Below, piece by piece: positions 16,697 to 24,696 of a stretch of DNA of 39,807 bases. Made by a program: the position numbers and the translations under genes. Below the pieces are notes generated by a model. The model was not told the origin of the DNA and did not search any database. It saw only the letters and a program-made list of their open reading frames with translations. This DNA comes from Bacteroidales bacterium (GTDB taxonomy: Bacteria; Bacteroidota; Bacteroidia; Bacteroidales; UBA932). Each line of letters begins with the position of its first letter. Within the stretch, counting starts at the first letter, position 1. The stretch lies in contig JAKSKE010000012.1 of assembly GCA_024401895.1 (NCBI GenBank), positions 1 through 39,807 of the forward strand, given 5' to 3'.

Positions 16697-18778
16697 ATGA
16701 AAAAGTCTATCATTCTTTTATGTGCCGCAACGGCACTCCTCTCATCTTGTAAAATGGAAAACCCGCTACTTGTAGAATCACCCCTGCCATACAGTGCTCC
16801 CCAGTTCGACAAAATTGCACCCGAGCACTTCAAGCCCGCCTTCGAGCAGGGCATAGCCGAAGGCAAAGCCGAGATTGACGCCATTGTCGCCAACGAAGAA
16901 GAACCCACATTCGAAAACACCATAGAAGCCCTCGAGTTCGCAGGCCAGACCCTCAACAAAGTTGCCGGCGTATTCTATGCCGTAATAGAGGCCAACACAA
17001 ATGACCAGCTTCAGAACATAGCCGAGGAAATCTCCCCTATGATGACCGAGTATTCTATGTACATTTCCCTGAACGAAGGCCTTTTCAAAAAAGTGAAAGC
17101 TGTCTATGACAAGCAGTCGGAACTCGGCCTCAACACCGAGCAGAGCCGCCTCCTGGACAAAACCTACAAGAGTTTCGTACGTTCCGGAGCACTGCTTCAG
17201 GGAGAAGAAAAAGAGAAATTCAGCAAAATTTCAGAGGAACTCTCGCTGGCCACCCTCACATTCGGAAAGAATGTTCTTGCAGCCACTAACGCCTATACCC
17301 TGAACATCACCGACAGCTGCCAGCTGGCAGGACTTCCCCAGTTCGCAAAGGATATGGCCGCCCAGACCGCCAAGGAAAAGGGGCAGGAAGGATGGACCTT
17401 CGACCTCAGCGCCCCCAGCTACGGCGCCTTCCTGCGTTATAGCGAGAACCGCGATCTCCGCAAGGAAATCTATATGGCATACAACACCCGCGCAGTGGAC
17501 ACCAACTCCGAAATCTGCAAGAAAATTGTGGACCTGCGACTGCAAATGGCCAACCTCCTTGGATACGAGACCTATGCCGACTATGTTCTGGAAGAGCGGA
17601 TGGCAAAGGGAACCCCCAAGGTACTCTCTTTCATAGAAGAACTTATGACACCTTCGCTGCCCGCCGCAAAACAGGACGTAAAGGCGGTATTCGAATATGC
17701 CCGGGAAAACGGATTCCAGGAAAGCGAACTGGCTCCCTGGGACTTCAGCTTCTGGTCTGAAAAACTCTGTGTAGAGAAATATTCCATAAGTGACGAGCTG
17801 CTTAAACCGTACTTCCGGCTCGAGAGCTGCATTGACGCCGTATTCGGCCTTGCCACAAAGCTTTACGGAATAAGCTTCGAAGAAAGGACCGACATCCCCG
17901 GATACCACGAAGACGTTAAGGTCTATGACGTGAAAGACAGCGACGGCAGCCATCTGGCTCTGTTCTACTGCGACTTCTTCCCCCGTGCAAGCAAGCGCGG
18001 CGGAGCGTGGATGACTTCATTCAGCGAAACTTTTGTAAAGGACGGCATAGAGCACAGACCGTTCGTAAACCTTGTCACAAACTTCAGCAAGCCTACAGGC
18101 AATGAGCCGGCTCTGCTCACCCACGACGAGCTCACAACCTTCCTTCACGAATTCGGGCACTCGCTCCACGGAATACTGGCAAAGGGCAATTACGCTTCTA
18201 TGACCGGCACCAGCGTGAACCACGATTTCGTAGAGCTCCCTTCTCAGATTATGGAAAACTGGGCATACGAGCCCGAGTATCTGGACACATTCGCCAAGCA
18301 TTACAAGACCGGCGAGACCATCCCCGACGAACTCATCGAAAAGATTGTATCGGCAAAGAACTACAATGCCGGCTACCTTCAGGTGCGCCAGCTCCATTTC
18401 GGCATCCTGGATATGGCCTGGCATACTCTGAAGAGCATCCCCGAAGCTTCTACGGTAAACTTCGAGCACGCTGTCCTGGAACCCTGGAAAGTTCTTCCCA
18501 TAGCCGACGGAAGCTGCATCTCTACAACCATCACCCACCTGTTCTCCGGCGGATACGCGGCCGGCTACTATTCATATAAGTGGGCCGAGGTGCTCGCCGC
18601 CGACGCTTTCTCACGTTTCGAGGAAGAGGGAATCTTCAACACCGAGGTTTCGGCTTCGTTCCGCGACAACATTCTTTCCAAGGGCAGTTCCGACGACGAG
18701 GCTCAGCTCTACCGCAACTTCCGCGGCCACGACCCCGAGCCCCGCGCCCTGCTTGTAAAGCTTGGAATCGTGAAATAG
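16697..18778 (+). CDS. dcp: M3-family zinc metallopeptidase (dipeptidyl carboxypeptidase type), lipoprotein
   Basis: A 693-residue peptidase of the thimet oligopeptidase/Dcp family that trims oligopeptides. The N-terminus is a lipoprotein signal with lipobox LSSC (Cys18), so it is probably anchored at the periplasmic side of a membrane rather than cytosolic. The zinc site is HEFGH (His484-His488) within LTTFLHEFGHSLHG, followed about 25 residues later by the LPSQIMENW segment that carries the third-ligand Glu. The length is typical (about 680-710). It has its own promoter and a terminator separates it from the propionate operon. The ABC transporter gene follows after 12 bp and is probably co-transcribed. 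Confidence 0.93.
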   Translation: MKKSIILLCAATALLSSCKMENPLLVESPLPYSAPQFDKIAPEHFKPAFEQGIAEGKAEIDAIVANEEEPTFENTIEALEFAGQTLNKVAGVFYAVIEANTNDQLQNIAEEISPMMTEYSMYISLNEGLFKKVKAVYDKQSELGLNTEQSRLLDKTYKSFVRSGALLQGEEKEKFSKISEELSLATLTFGKNVLAATNAYTLNITDSCQLAGLPQFAKDMAAQTAKEKGQEGWTFDLSAPSYGAFLRYSENRDLRKEIYMAYNTRAVDTNSEICKKIVDLRLQMANLLGYETYADYVLEERMAKGTPKVLSFIEELMTPSLPAAKQDVKAVFEYARENGFQESELAPWDFSFWSEKLCVEKYSISDELLKPYFRLESCIDAVFGLATKLYGISFEERTDIPGYHEDVKVYDVKDSDGSHLALFYCDFFPRASKRGGAWMTSFSETFVKDGIEHRPFVNLVTNFSKPTGNEPALLTHDELTTFLHEFGHSLHGILAKGNYASMTGTSVNHDFVELPSQIMENWAYEPEYLDTFAKHYKTGETIPDELIEKIVSAKNYNAGYLQVRQLHFGILDMAWHTLKSIPEASTVNFEHAVLEPWKVLPIADGSCISTTITHLFSGGYAAGYYSYKWAEVLAADAFSRFEEEGIFNTEVSASFRDNILSKGSSDDEAQLYRNFRGHDPEPRALLVKLGIVK

Positions 18779-18790
18779 CCCCGCAGATTT

Positions 18791-21694
18791 ATGAATGACA
18801 TTGTACTATCGGCAATCCTGAATATCTTTGCCCTGTTCGGGTCAGAGAATAAGATAGACTCCGGGGCTTCCCTGGAGATCATCGACAAGTATCTCACCCG
18901 ATTCTACGGAATCCGCAACACCGGTTCTTACGAAAGACTGTACCTTTCGCTGCGCGATTTCTATGACGATTTCCCCGGCTTCGACAAAGCTGAGATTCTG
19001 GACAAACTGTGCTCGAACCTTTCAACCAGGATAGGATCCCAGGAGAAAGGCCTGGTGCTGTTGCGCCTTATGGAATTCTTCAATTCCCAGAGCAAGTCAT
19101 TCAATCCGCAGGAAGAAATTCTCACCCATATTGCACAGAAGTTCTCCATTGAAGATGATGAATACCGCAAATACGTAAACTTCATATCTTCGCAGCCTTC
19201 CGACTCGGTGCTTGTCTTTTCTGCCGGAGGCGGGCAGGTAAAGACCCTGTTCCTGGAAGACAAGTCGCTGCTGCTCTTCTCCTACAAGGGAGAGCACGAA
19301 GTGCGTATGAACGATGTGCGGGTCGAGAGCGATATGTTCCAAATCTGGGAGCAGAGCAGCGTACTCAAAGGCGAGCACGGCTTCAAGCCTCTGTACTATT
19401 CATCGATTATGGGAATGTACAGGCCCGAAGCCGAGGAAGAACTTGTGGAACTGTGCGGGAACGACATCAATTTCCGTTTCAGCCAGGGCGGCGACAACGG
19501 TATGCACAACCTGAGTTTCTGCCTGCACGGAGGCGAGATGGTGGCAATTATGGGCGGAAGCGGAGTGGGAAAGACCACTCTGCTGTCCCTGCTTAACGGC
19601 AATCTCAAGCCTCAGAGCGGAAGCATCACAATAAACGGCCACAGCATAGAGGACCCCGTTGCAAAGTCGCTGATAGGCTTTGTTCCACAGGACGACCTGC
19701 TCATCGAAGAACTCACCGTGTACCAGAACCTCTGGTACACCGCCAAGCTTTGCTTCAGCGACCTGGACGACCGGGAACTCGACAATAAGGTAATCGACGT
19801 GCTCAAAGCCCTCGGACTGGACGCCGCCAAGGACCTGAAGGTAGGCTCCCCCATCAACAAGTTCATCTCCGGAGGGCAGCGCAAGCGGCTCAACATAGCA
19901 TTGGAACTCATTCGCGAGCCGTCCATCCTTTTCCTCGACGAACCCACGTCGGGGCTTTCATCGGCCGACACAGAAACGGTGGTGAGCCTGCTTAAGGAAC
20001 AGACTTACAAAGGAAAACTGGTGGTGGCAAACATTCATCAGCCCTCGTCCGACGTGTATAAGATGTTCGATCGTCTGTGGCTGCTGGACAAAGGCGGATA
20101 CCCCATCTACGACGGCAATCCCATAGAGGCTGTGTCGTATTTCAAGGGAGCGATGAATTACGCCGACTCCCAGACCTCGTCCTGCCCGGTCTGTGGCAAC
20201 GTCAACCCCGAGGTTATACTCAACATCATAGACGAGAAGCAGTTGGACAATGCGGGGCACGTTACCTCCGAGAGGAAAATAACCCCGAAGGAATGGCACG
20301 AAATGTACCTTGAGACCAGGCCCGCATTCGCAGAGCCGGCCGAAGGGAAGATACCCGACAACGGGCAGAAACGCCCGGGCGTGCTGAAGCAGACCTGGAT
20401 ATTCCTGCGACGCAACGTAAGTGCCAAGATAACCAACCTGCAGTATATGCTGGTGACTCTGCTCGAAGCACCGCTGCTCGCCCTCATCTGCGGGCTGCTC
20501 ACCCGCTATACTCCCGACGGCGGGGTCTATACCCTAATGGAGAACAAGAACTTCACGTCCTACATTTTTATGGCAATCATTGTGGCCATATTCCTGGGGA
20601 TGAGCGGCAGCGCCGAAGAAATAATTAAGGACCGCGCGCTGCTAAAGCGAGAGAAGTTCCTACGTTTGTCGGGCGCAGCATATATATGGTCTAAAATAAT
20701 CTATATGGCAGTTGTCTGCCTGATTCAGGCAGTGCTGTTCATAGTCATTGGCAATGCCATTACCGGCGTTCACGGAATGTTCTGGATATGGCTTGCCGTA
20801 CTGTTCTCGTCATCCTTCCTGGCCGCCCTCATAGGCCTTCTGCTGTCGCAGTGCCTCAATTCGGTGGTGGCCATCTACATTACCATTCCCCTGCTGCTCA
20901 TCCCCCAGATTCTGCTCTGCGGTCTGGTAGTCGATTTCGAAGACCTCAACCCCAACAGCGAGACCGGCAACGTGCCTGTAATTGGCGACGTAATTCCGTC
21001 GCGATGGGCGTACGAGGCACTGGCGGTAGCCAGTTACTCAATGACCGACTACGAGGCGCCGGTATTTGAAATGGACCGCGAGCGCTACGAGGCTATGTAC
21101 TATGCCAAGACCTTCATATATGAATTGAAGTCGCAGCTGGAAACGCTCCAGGATGAGATAAAGAATGGCGAAAAGGAAAATCCCTCACATCTGCAGATTG
21201 TGCGCAAGGAACTCCCCCATCTGGCACAGGTGGCAGGCATACGGCCATACAGCGGAAACTGGGACTACGAATCTCTTATGGCCTACATAGAAGATGCCGG
21301 TGAAGTTCTCTCGGACCGAAGCAACAGAATCACGCTTGCACGGGACAAAAAAATAAATGAATTCATACGACTCCACGGCAAGGATGAATACCTCCAGCTG
21401 AAAAAGGACAACTTCAATTTCAAGCTCGAAGACCTTGTGGTTAAACGCAATGCCGACCATCTGTATGCCGTGATTGGCCGAAGCATTGTGCCCCGCAGCG
21501 GCTACATCTTCCTCACTCCCCGCTCTACAAACGGCCGGGCGCCCTTCTACAGCGGTGTCAAAAGGGTCGGAAAATATGAAGTGGAGACTTTATGGTTCAA
21601 CCTGGGAGTGCTTTTCTTAATGTGCATTTTGGTCGCAGGAGCCTTATTCTCCGACATTCCCGGAAGATATATCAGAAATGAGCAACGGAAGTGA
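18791..21694 (+). CDS. ABCG-like ATP-binding/permease fusion with TerB-like N-terminal domain
   Basis: A 967-residue half transporter. Residues 1-135 form an all-helical acidic domain resembling the TerB fold (LSAILNIFALFGSEN). A short beta-rich region follows, then an ABC ATPase (about 220-460) with Walker A GGSGVGKTT (Lys261), signature SGGQRKRL (Ser360) and Walker B LFLDEPTSG (Asp383). The H-loop lies in NIHQPSSD, as in ABCG/White-type proteins. A CPVCGN zinc-knuckle-like motif is near 460. Membrane helices begin at about 550, with a charged insert of about 150 residues (about 760-925) before the final helix, which probably projects outward. The substrate is unknown. Such fusions are widespread in Bacteroidota but poorly characterised. 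Confidence 0.85.
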   Translation: MNDIVLSAILNIFALFGSENKIDSGASLEIIDKYLTRFYGIRNTGSYERLYLSLRDFYDDFPGFDKAEILDKLCSNLSTRIGSQEKGLVLLRLMEFFNSQSKSFNPQEEILTHIAQKFSIEDDEYRKYVNFISSQPSDSVLVFSAGGGQVKTLFLEDKSLLLFSYKGEHEVRMNDVRVESDMFQIWEQSSVLKGEHGFKPLYYSSIMGMYRPEAEEELVELCGNDINFRFSQGGDNGMHNLSFCLHGGEMVAIMGGSGVGKTTLLSLLNGNLKPQSGSITINGHSIEDPVAKSLIGFVPQDDLLIEELTVYQNLWYTAKLCFSDLDDRELDNKVIDVLKALGLDAAKDLKVGSPINKFISGGQRKRLNIALELIREPSILFLDEPTSGLSSADTETVVSLLKEQTYKGKLVVANIHQPSSDVYKMFDRLWLLDKGGYPIYDGNPIEAVSYFKGAMNYADSQTSSCPVCGNVNPEVILNIIDEKQLDNAGHVTSERKITPKEWHEMYLETRPAFAEPAEGKIPDNGQKRPGVLKQTWIFLRRNVSAKITNLQYMLVTLLEAPLLALICGLLTRYTPDGGVYTLMENKNFTSYIFMAIIVAIFLGMSGSAEEIIKDRALLKREKFLRLSGAAYIWSKIIYMAVVCLIQAVLFIVIGNAITGVHGMFWIWLAVLFSSSFLAALIGLLLSQCLNSVVAIYITIPLLLIPQILLCGLVVDFEDLNPNSETGNVPVIGDVIPSRWAYEALAVASYSMTDYEAPVFEMDRERYEAMYYAKTFIYELKSQLETLQDEIKNGEKENPSHLQIVRKELPHLAQVAGIRPYSGNWDYESLMAYIEDAGEVLSDRSNRITLARDKKINEFIRLHGKDEYLQLKKDNFNFKLEDLVVKRNADHLYAVIGRSIVPRSGYIFLTPRSTNGRAPFYSGVKRVGKYEVETLWFNLGVLFLMCILVAGALFSDIPGRYIRNEQRK

Positions 21695-21705
21695 AAAATA
21701 ATTTA

Positions 21706-21713
21706 TATATTTG
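21706..21713 (+). promoter_or_regulatory. -7 box before the lipoprotein gene
   Basis: TATATTTG fits TAnnTTTG, 34 nt before the ATG, in the 53-bp gap after the ABC transporter gene. No TTG lies at the right distance, so the promoter is incomplete by sequence. Confidence 0.5.
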
Positions 21714-21747
21714 TGGATAGCTTGAAAACAAATAAAATCAAACAGAT

Positions 21748-22569
21748 ATGAAAAAATTTACCTTCGCCGTCATTGCTCTTGCAATCCTGGCTATGCCTTC
21801 TTGCAAAAACACTCAGAAAACCGAATCTGAAGAGGGTGGAGATCCCGCACTCACGTCAGTGGCAACAATTGACGAAAAGGCTCTCGAAGCCGACGTTGCA
21901 ACACTCATCGAATCTGCAAAAAGGATCAAACCGGTTCCTTTCGTAAAGGCTCAGAAGGACGGCACGCTTGCCCTCTCAGAGAAAGAGAAGATGGTAAAGC
22001 CCACCTACCTGCTCAACCCTTCAGTTACAAACGAACTGGCAACTCTTTACCAGAAATATCGCGCCGTAGGTATGCTTACCGCCGACAAGAACATTGCCGA
22101 AATGTATGAACTGCCCGTTACAGACTACAATGAAGCAATTATGAAGCTCCTTACCGACATCAACGATCCGGCACTCATCAACTTCTACACTCTGCCGTCC
22201 ATCGACATTGAGAGCGACCGCGACGCCTATGCACTCTTCGTTGACCAGGAATATGACGAGGGCCGTGCAAATTTCTTCTGGGACGGAATAGCCGCCGCAA
22301 TGATTGAGCAGATCTTCATTCTTACCAGAGACGTGGACAAATTTATGCCTATGTTCACCGACGAACTTGCATCGGACATTACCTTCAACTTCGTATGCGT
22401 ACACGACGGTCTTTCAAAGATGGTCAAGTACTACCCCGAAATGGAAAGCCTCAACAAGATTCTGGAGCCTCTGTACGTAATCAACGCCACCAGCGTTGAC
22501 GAGCTCAAAGCCCAGCTCCTCCAAGTTAAGAGTGACGTAGAAAACGCCCGCGACTTCCTCCTCAAGTAA
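21748..22569 (+). CDS. Lipoprotein of unknown function
   Basis: A 273-residue protein that I do not recognise. The N-terminus is a clear lipoprotein signal (MKKFTFAVIALAILAMPSC, lipobox MPSC, Cys19), followed by an acidic Ser/Glu/Gly spacer. The rest is predicted mostly helical, with no Cys after the lipobox except one near residue 218, no enzyme motif and no repeats. Sections such as NFFWDGIAAAMIEQIFILTRDVDKF and the C-terminal coiled-coil-like VDELKAQLLQVKSDVENA suggest a helical bundle. It is probably a periplasm-facing lipoprotein. It stands alone between the ABC transporter gene and a terminator hairpin, so context does not define a role. Confidence 0.85.
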   Translation: MKKFTFAVIALAILAMPSCKNTQKTESEEGGDPALTSVATIDEKALEADVATLIESAKRIKPVPFVKAQKDGTLALSEKEKMVKPTYLLNPSVTNELATLYQKYRAVGMLTADKNIAEMYELPVTDYNEAIMKLLTDINDPALINFYTLPSIDIESDRDAYALFVDQEYDEGRANFFWDGIAAAMIEQIFILTRDVDKFMPMFTDELASDITFNFVCVHDGLSKMVKYYPEMESLNKILEPLYVINATSVDELKAQLLQVKSDVENARDFLLK

Positions 22570-22596
22570 AAGGCAAAGTCTCAGCACTTTACAGGT

Positions 22597-22624
22597 ATCC
22601 CTTCCGTCATTCGATGGAAGGGAT
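22597..22624 (+). terminator. Rho-independent-type terminator after the lipoprotein gene
   Basis: ATCCCTTCC (22597-22605) and GGAAGGGAT (22616-22624) form a perfect 9-bp stem with a 10-nt loop, followed by TCTTGTTTG. It lies 28 bp after the lipoprotein stop codon. Confidence 0.75.
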
Positions 22625-22678
22625 TCTTGTTTGCTATGTTCCCTGAAATCAATTGACCGTTCAAGGCGTAAGCCTCCG

Positions 22679-22759
22679 CCGTACAAAGAGAGCCTCTGGC
22701 GTACGACGGAGCTGGTCTTTGATGCATCGTCGTACAAACAGCGCACCTGGCGTACGACG
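22679..22759 (+). repeat. Two GTAC-armed palindromes (family A), direct orientation
   Basis: Element 1 (22679-22709) has arms CCGTAC and GTACGACGG. Element 2 (22728-22759) has perfect 8-bp arms CGTCGTAC and GTACGACG. Both enclose a 16-nt loop (AAAGAGAGCCTCTGGC and AAACAGCGCACCTGGC) that can itself form a small GCC/GGC hairpin. The GTAC starts are 51 bp apart (22681, 22732). Two further elements with the same loop occur at 39679-39754. Confidence 0.85.
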
Positions 22760-22779
22760 GAACATCCAAATGCCGTTTG

Positions 22780-23013
22780 GTACCGCCAGAACCCTGTTTT
22801 GTGCACCAACTTGGGTTTCGATACCGGTTCGTACCGCCAGAGCCCTGTTTTGTGCACCAACTTGGGTTTCGATACCGGTTCGTACCGCCAGAGCCCTGTT
22901 TTGTGCACCAACCTGGGTTTCGATACCGGTTCGTACCGCCAGAGCCCTGTTTTGTGCACCAACCTGGGTTTCGATACCGGTTCGTACCGCCAGAGGGGCT
23001 ATTTGTACACCAA
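22780..23013 (-). repeat. 51-bp tandem array of inverted family A elements, 4.6 copies
   Basis: GTACCGCCAGA recurs at 22780, 22831, 22882, 22933 and 22984, exactly 51 bp apart. Each unit holds GTACC, a 16-nt core (GCCAGAGCCCTGTTTT) and GTGCACC, then a 23-nt spacer ending in CGATACCGGTTC. The core is the reverse complement of the family A loop, so these are the same element in the opposite orientation. Central copies are almost identical; the first differs by a G-to-A change and the last (GCCAGAGGGGCTATTT) is closest to the family consensus. The spacing is continuous with the two direct elements to the left (48-51 bp). No cas genes are nearby and the spacers are not unique, so it is not a CRISPR. 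Confidence 0.9.
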
Positions 23014-23058
23014 GTGAGTGCCTTACCAAACGAATATGGCTTTGGATGTTTCCATAAT

Positions 23059-23135
23059 CATTCGTGCATACGAATGAATGTTGTACAGACGCAAATCATT
23101 CGCGTTTGTACGAAAATCATTTGTGCATATGAATG
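23059..23135. repeat. Cluster of three palindromes
   Basis: CATTCGT-GCAT-ACGAATG (23059-23076) and its variant CATTTGT-GCAT-ATGAATG (23118-23135) flank a third palindrome (23081-23111) with arms GTACAGACGC and GCGTTTGTAC. The middle one is a diverged copy of the terminator palindrome at 16532-16574. The outer pair are 59 bp apart in direct order. The cluster lies between convergent transcripts and may end them; that role is inferred. Confidence 0.8.
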
Positions 23136-23237
23136 AACTTGCGCGGTTTCATATAGTTGTAGTTCGCTTATTCCAACAGCGGCGGGTCTTCTTTTGTGAT
23201 ATATGGTTGGTGTTTCGGGGGAGGTAAAGGATGCGAC

Positions 23238-23423
23238 ACAGCGGGCAGGAGCGATTTACAAGCGAGGCGCCCGGGAAAAAGCGGCACCGAGGAGGCGGTC
23301 CGCGAAGCGGATTGCGAGGACTGTCTGAGCCGATGTGCGCCTGCGCACGAAGGCGAGTTCCGCAGCAAAGCCGACGAATGCCACTTTTGACAGCCGAGCG
23401 CAGTCTGAGCTCCTGCCCGCTGT
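23238..23423. other. Non-coding segment closed by a 15-bp inverted repeat
   Basis: ACAGCGGGCAGGAGC (23238-23252) is the perfect reverse complement of 23409-23423. Inside are local hairpins TCCGC-GAA-GCGGA (23299-23311) and GTGCG-CCTG-CGCAC (23335-23348), and a CTGAGC motif occurs twice. All reading frames here look like chance frames. It could be a structured RNA or a mobile-type intergenic repeat; I recognise no known RNA family. Confidence 0.55.
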
Positions 23424-23455
23424 ACTGCTCTTTCACCCGCCAAAGCAGCACTCTG

Positions 23456-23570
23456 TTGAACACCCCTCACTCGCGTCTGTACAAAAGGGCAAAAAATAGA
23501 CGAAAAGCTAAGCACAGGACCATAGAACGCCAACCTTGAACACCCGCGACTCGCGTTTTGTACAAGGTCA
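23456..23570 (+). repeat. Pair of 35-bp direct repeats, 80 bp apart
   Basis: TTGAACACCC-nnn-ACTCGCGT followed by a TGTACAA segment occurs at 23456-23490 and 23536-23570. Both contain a half copy of the palindrome family seen at 16532-16574 (CGCGTCTGTACAA). The 45 bp between them has no recognised feature. Confidence 0.7.
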
Positions 23571-23606
23571 AGCGAGGTGTCGGTTGACGTTCCCGGCAAA
23601 ACGACC

Positions 23607-23641
23607 GCTCACACCCTAAAGCATTTCTGCAGGGTGTGAGC
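23607..23641 (-). terminator. Terminator-like hairpin after korB
   Basis: GCTCACACCCT (23607-23617) and AGGGTGTGAGC (23631-23641) are perfect 11-bp arms with a 13-nt loop, 33 bp after the korB stop on the minus strand. The following minus-strand sequence GGTCGTTTTG offers only a short U-run. Confidence 0.7.
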
Positions 23642-23673
23642 ACGGGGATTGAGAAGCAAGAGATTCTCAGGTA

Positions 23674-24693
23674 TTATTTCACTTCCCAGGTGGAACCGCT
23701 GTGAAGGAGTTCGTCCACGTTGTGGATTTTGGCCTTGGCGGTAACGTCGTTAACCTGATTGCGGACAGCCTGGTCGTAGGTAGCATCCTCAACATTGCGG
23801 ATAATACCCAGGGCCACGGGGAAATCGGGGCCCTTCATATCGGCGAGAGCCATCTGCAGAGCGAAGTTGTCGGAGGTGGCGTCGTGGGTAAGAACGTCGT
23901 CGACGGTATAGCCGTCCTCGCCTATGGTAACAACCTTGAGCTTATTGTTCTCGAACACTAGGCCCTTGTTGCGGTCCTTGCCGAAAATCATCTTCTCGCC
24001 CTGCTTCAGGACAATGGTTTTGTCGGCGCGCACGGCAGGGTCAGAGATTCCCTTGTGGGCTCCGTCATTGAAAATGACACAGTTGGTAAGGAACTCGACA
24101 ACCGAGCAACCTTGGTGAAGGGCAGCCTGTGTGAGTATTTCCTCGTTCAGAGCAAGTTCAACGTCCAGAGAGCGGGCAAAGAAAGTACCCTTGGCCCCAA
24201 GCACCAGAGAACCGGGATTGAAAGGATTCTCTACGGTTCCGTAGGGCGACGTCTTGGTAATGGCGCCGAGCTTTGAGGTAGGACTGTACTGTCCCTTGGT
24301 GAGGCCGTAAATCTGATTGTTGAAGAGCATTATGTTAATATCCACGTTTCTTCTAATGGCGTGAATAAAATGATTTCCTCCAATAGCCAGAGCATCACCG
24401 TCGCCGCAGGCCTGCCAAATGGACAGGTCGGGATTCGCAACCTTGATTCCGGTACTGATTGCCGTAGCACGTCCGTGAATGCTGTGGAATCCGTAAGTAT
24501 TCATATAATAAGGAAGACGCGAAGAGCATCCGATTCCCGACACTACAACAAAGCGTTCCTTATCGTATCCCAGGGCACTGCTCACCTTAGGCAGAGCCCT
24601 CTGCAAAGAAGCCAGCACTGCGTGGTCGCCGCATCCGGGGCACCAGCGAACTTCCTGGTCACTCTTGAAATCCTTGAATGTAAGATCTGCCAT
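23674..24693 (-). CDS. korB: 2-oxoglutarate:ferredoxin oxidoreductase beta subunit
   Basis: A 339-residue thiamine-diphosphate-binding beta subunit of a 2-oxoacid:ferredoxin oxidoreductase. It probably interconverts 2-oxoglutarate and succinyl-CoA with ferredoxin. WCPGCGDH at the N-terminus and VVSGIGCSSR supply cluster-type Cys residues. GDGDALAIGGNHFIHAIRRN with NNQIYGLTKGQ is the ThDP-binding motif (GDG...NN). It follows korA after 3 bp. Two-gene KorAB systems without a separate ferredoxin-like subunit are usual in Bacteroidota. Reducing succinyl-CoA to 2-oxoglutarate for glutamate synthesis would connect it to the succinate pathway elsewhere in the window (inference). Confidence 0.93.
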   Translation of the reverse strand: MADLTFKDFKSDQEVRWCPGCGDHAVLASLQRALPKVSSALGYDKERFVVVSGIGCSSRLPYYMNTYGFHSIHGRATAISTGIKVANPDLSIWQACGDGDALAIGGNHFIHAIRRNVDINIMLFNNQIYGLTKGQYSPTSKLGAITKTSPYGTVENPFNPGSLVLGAKGTFFARSLDVELALNEEILTQAALHQGCSVVEFLTNCVIFNDGAHKGISDPAVRADKTIVLKQGEKMIFGKDRNKGLVFENNKLKVVTIGEDGYTVDDVLTHDATSDNFALQMALADMKGPDFPVALGIIRNVEDATYDQAVRNQVNDVTAKAKIHNVDELLHSGSTWEVK

Positions 24694-24696
24694 AGA

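Noticed and set aside
22679-23013. CRISPR array
   Set aside because: The sequences between the palindromes are near-identical rather than unique, the orientation switches, and no cas genes are present.
22414-23136. Several long open frames on both strands with 17-residue repeats (VHKTGLWRYEPVSKPKL type)
   Set aside because: The 51-bp period is a multiple of three, so stops are avoided in several frames at once. The frames overlap the lipoprotein 3' end or the palindromes, lack start signals, and look like no protein family.
23168-23599. 143-residue open frame in the repeat hotspot
   Set aside because: It crosses the inverted repeat and both 35-bp direct repeats, has no ribosome-binding site, and its composition (Ser, Arg, Pro, Cys) is typical of chance frames.
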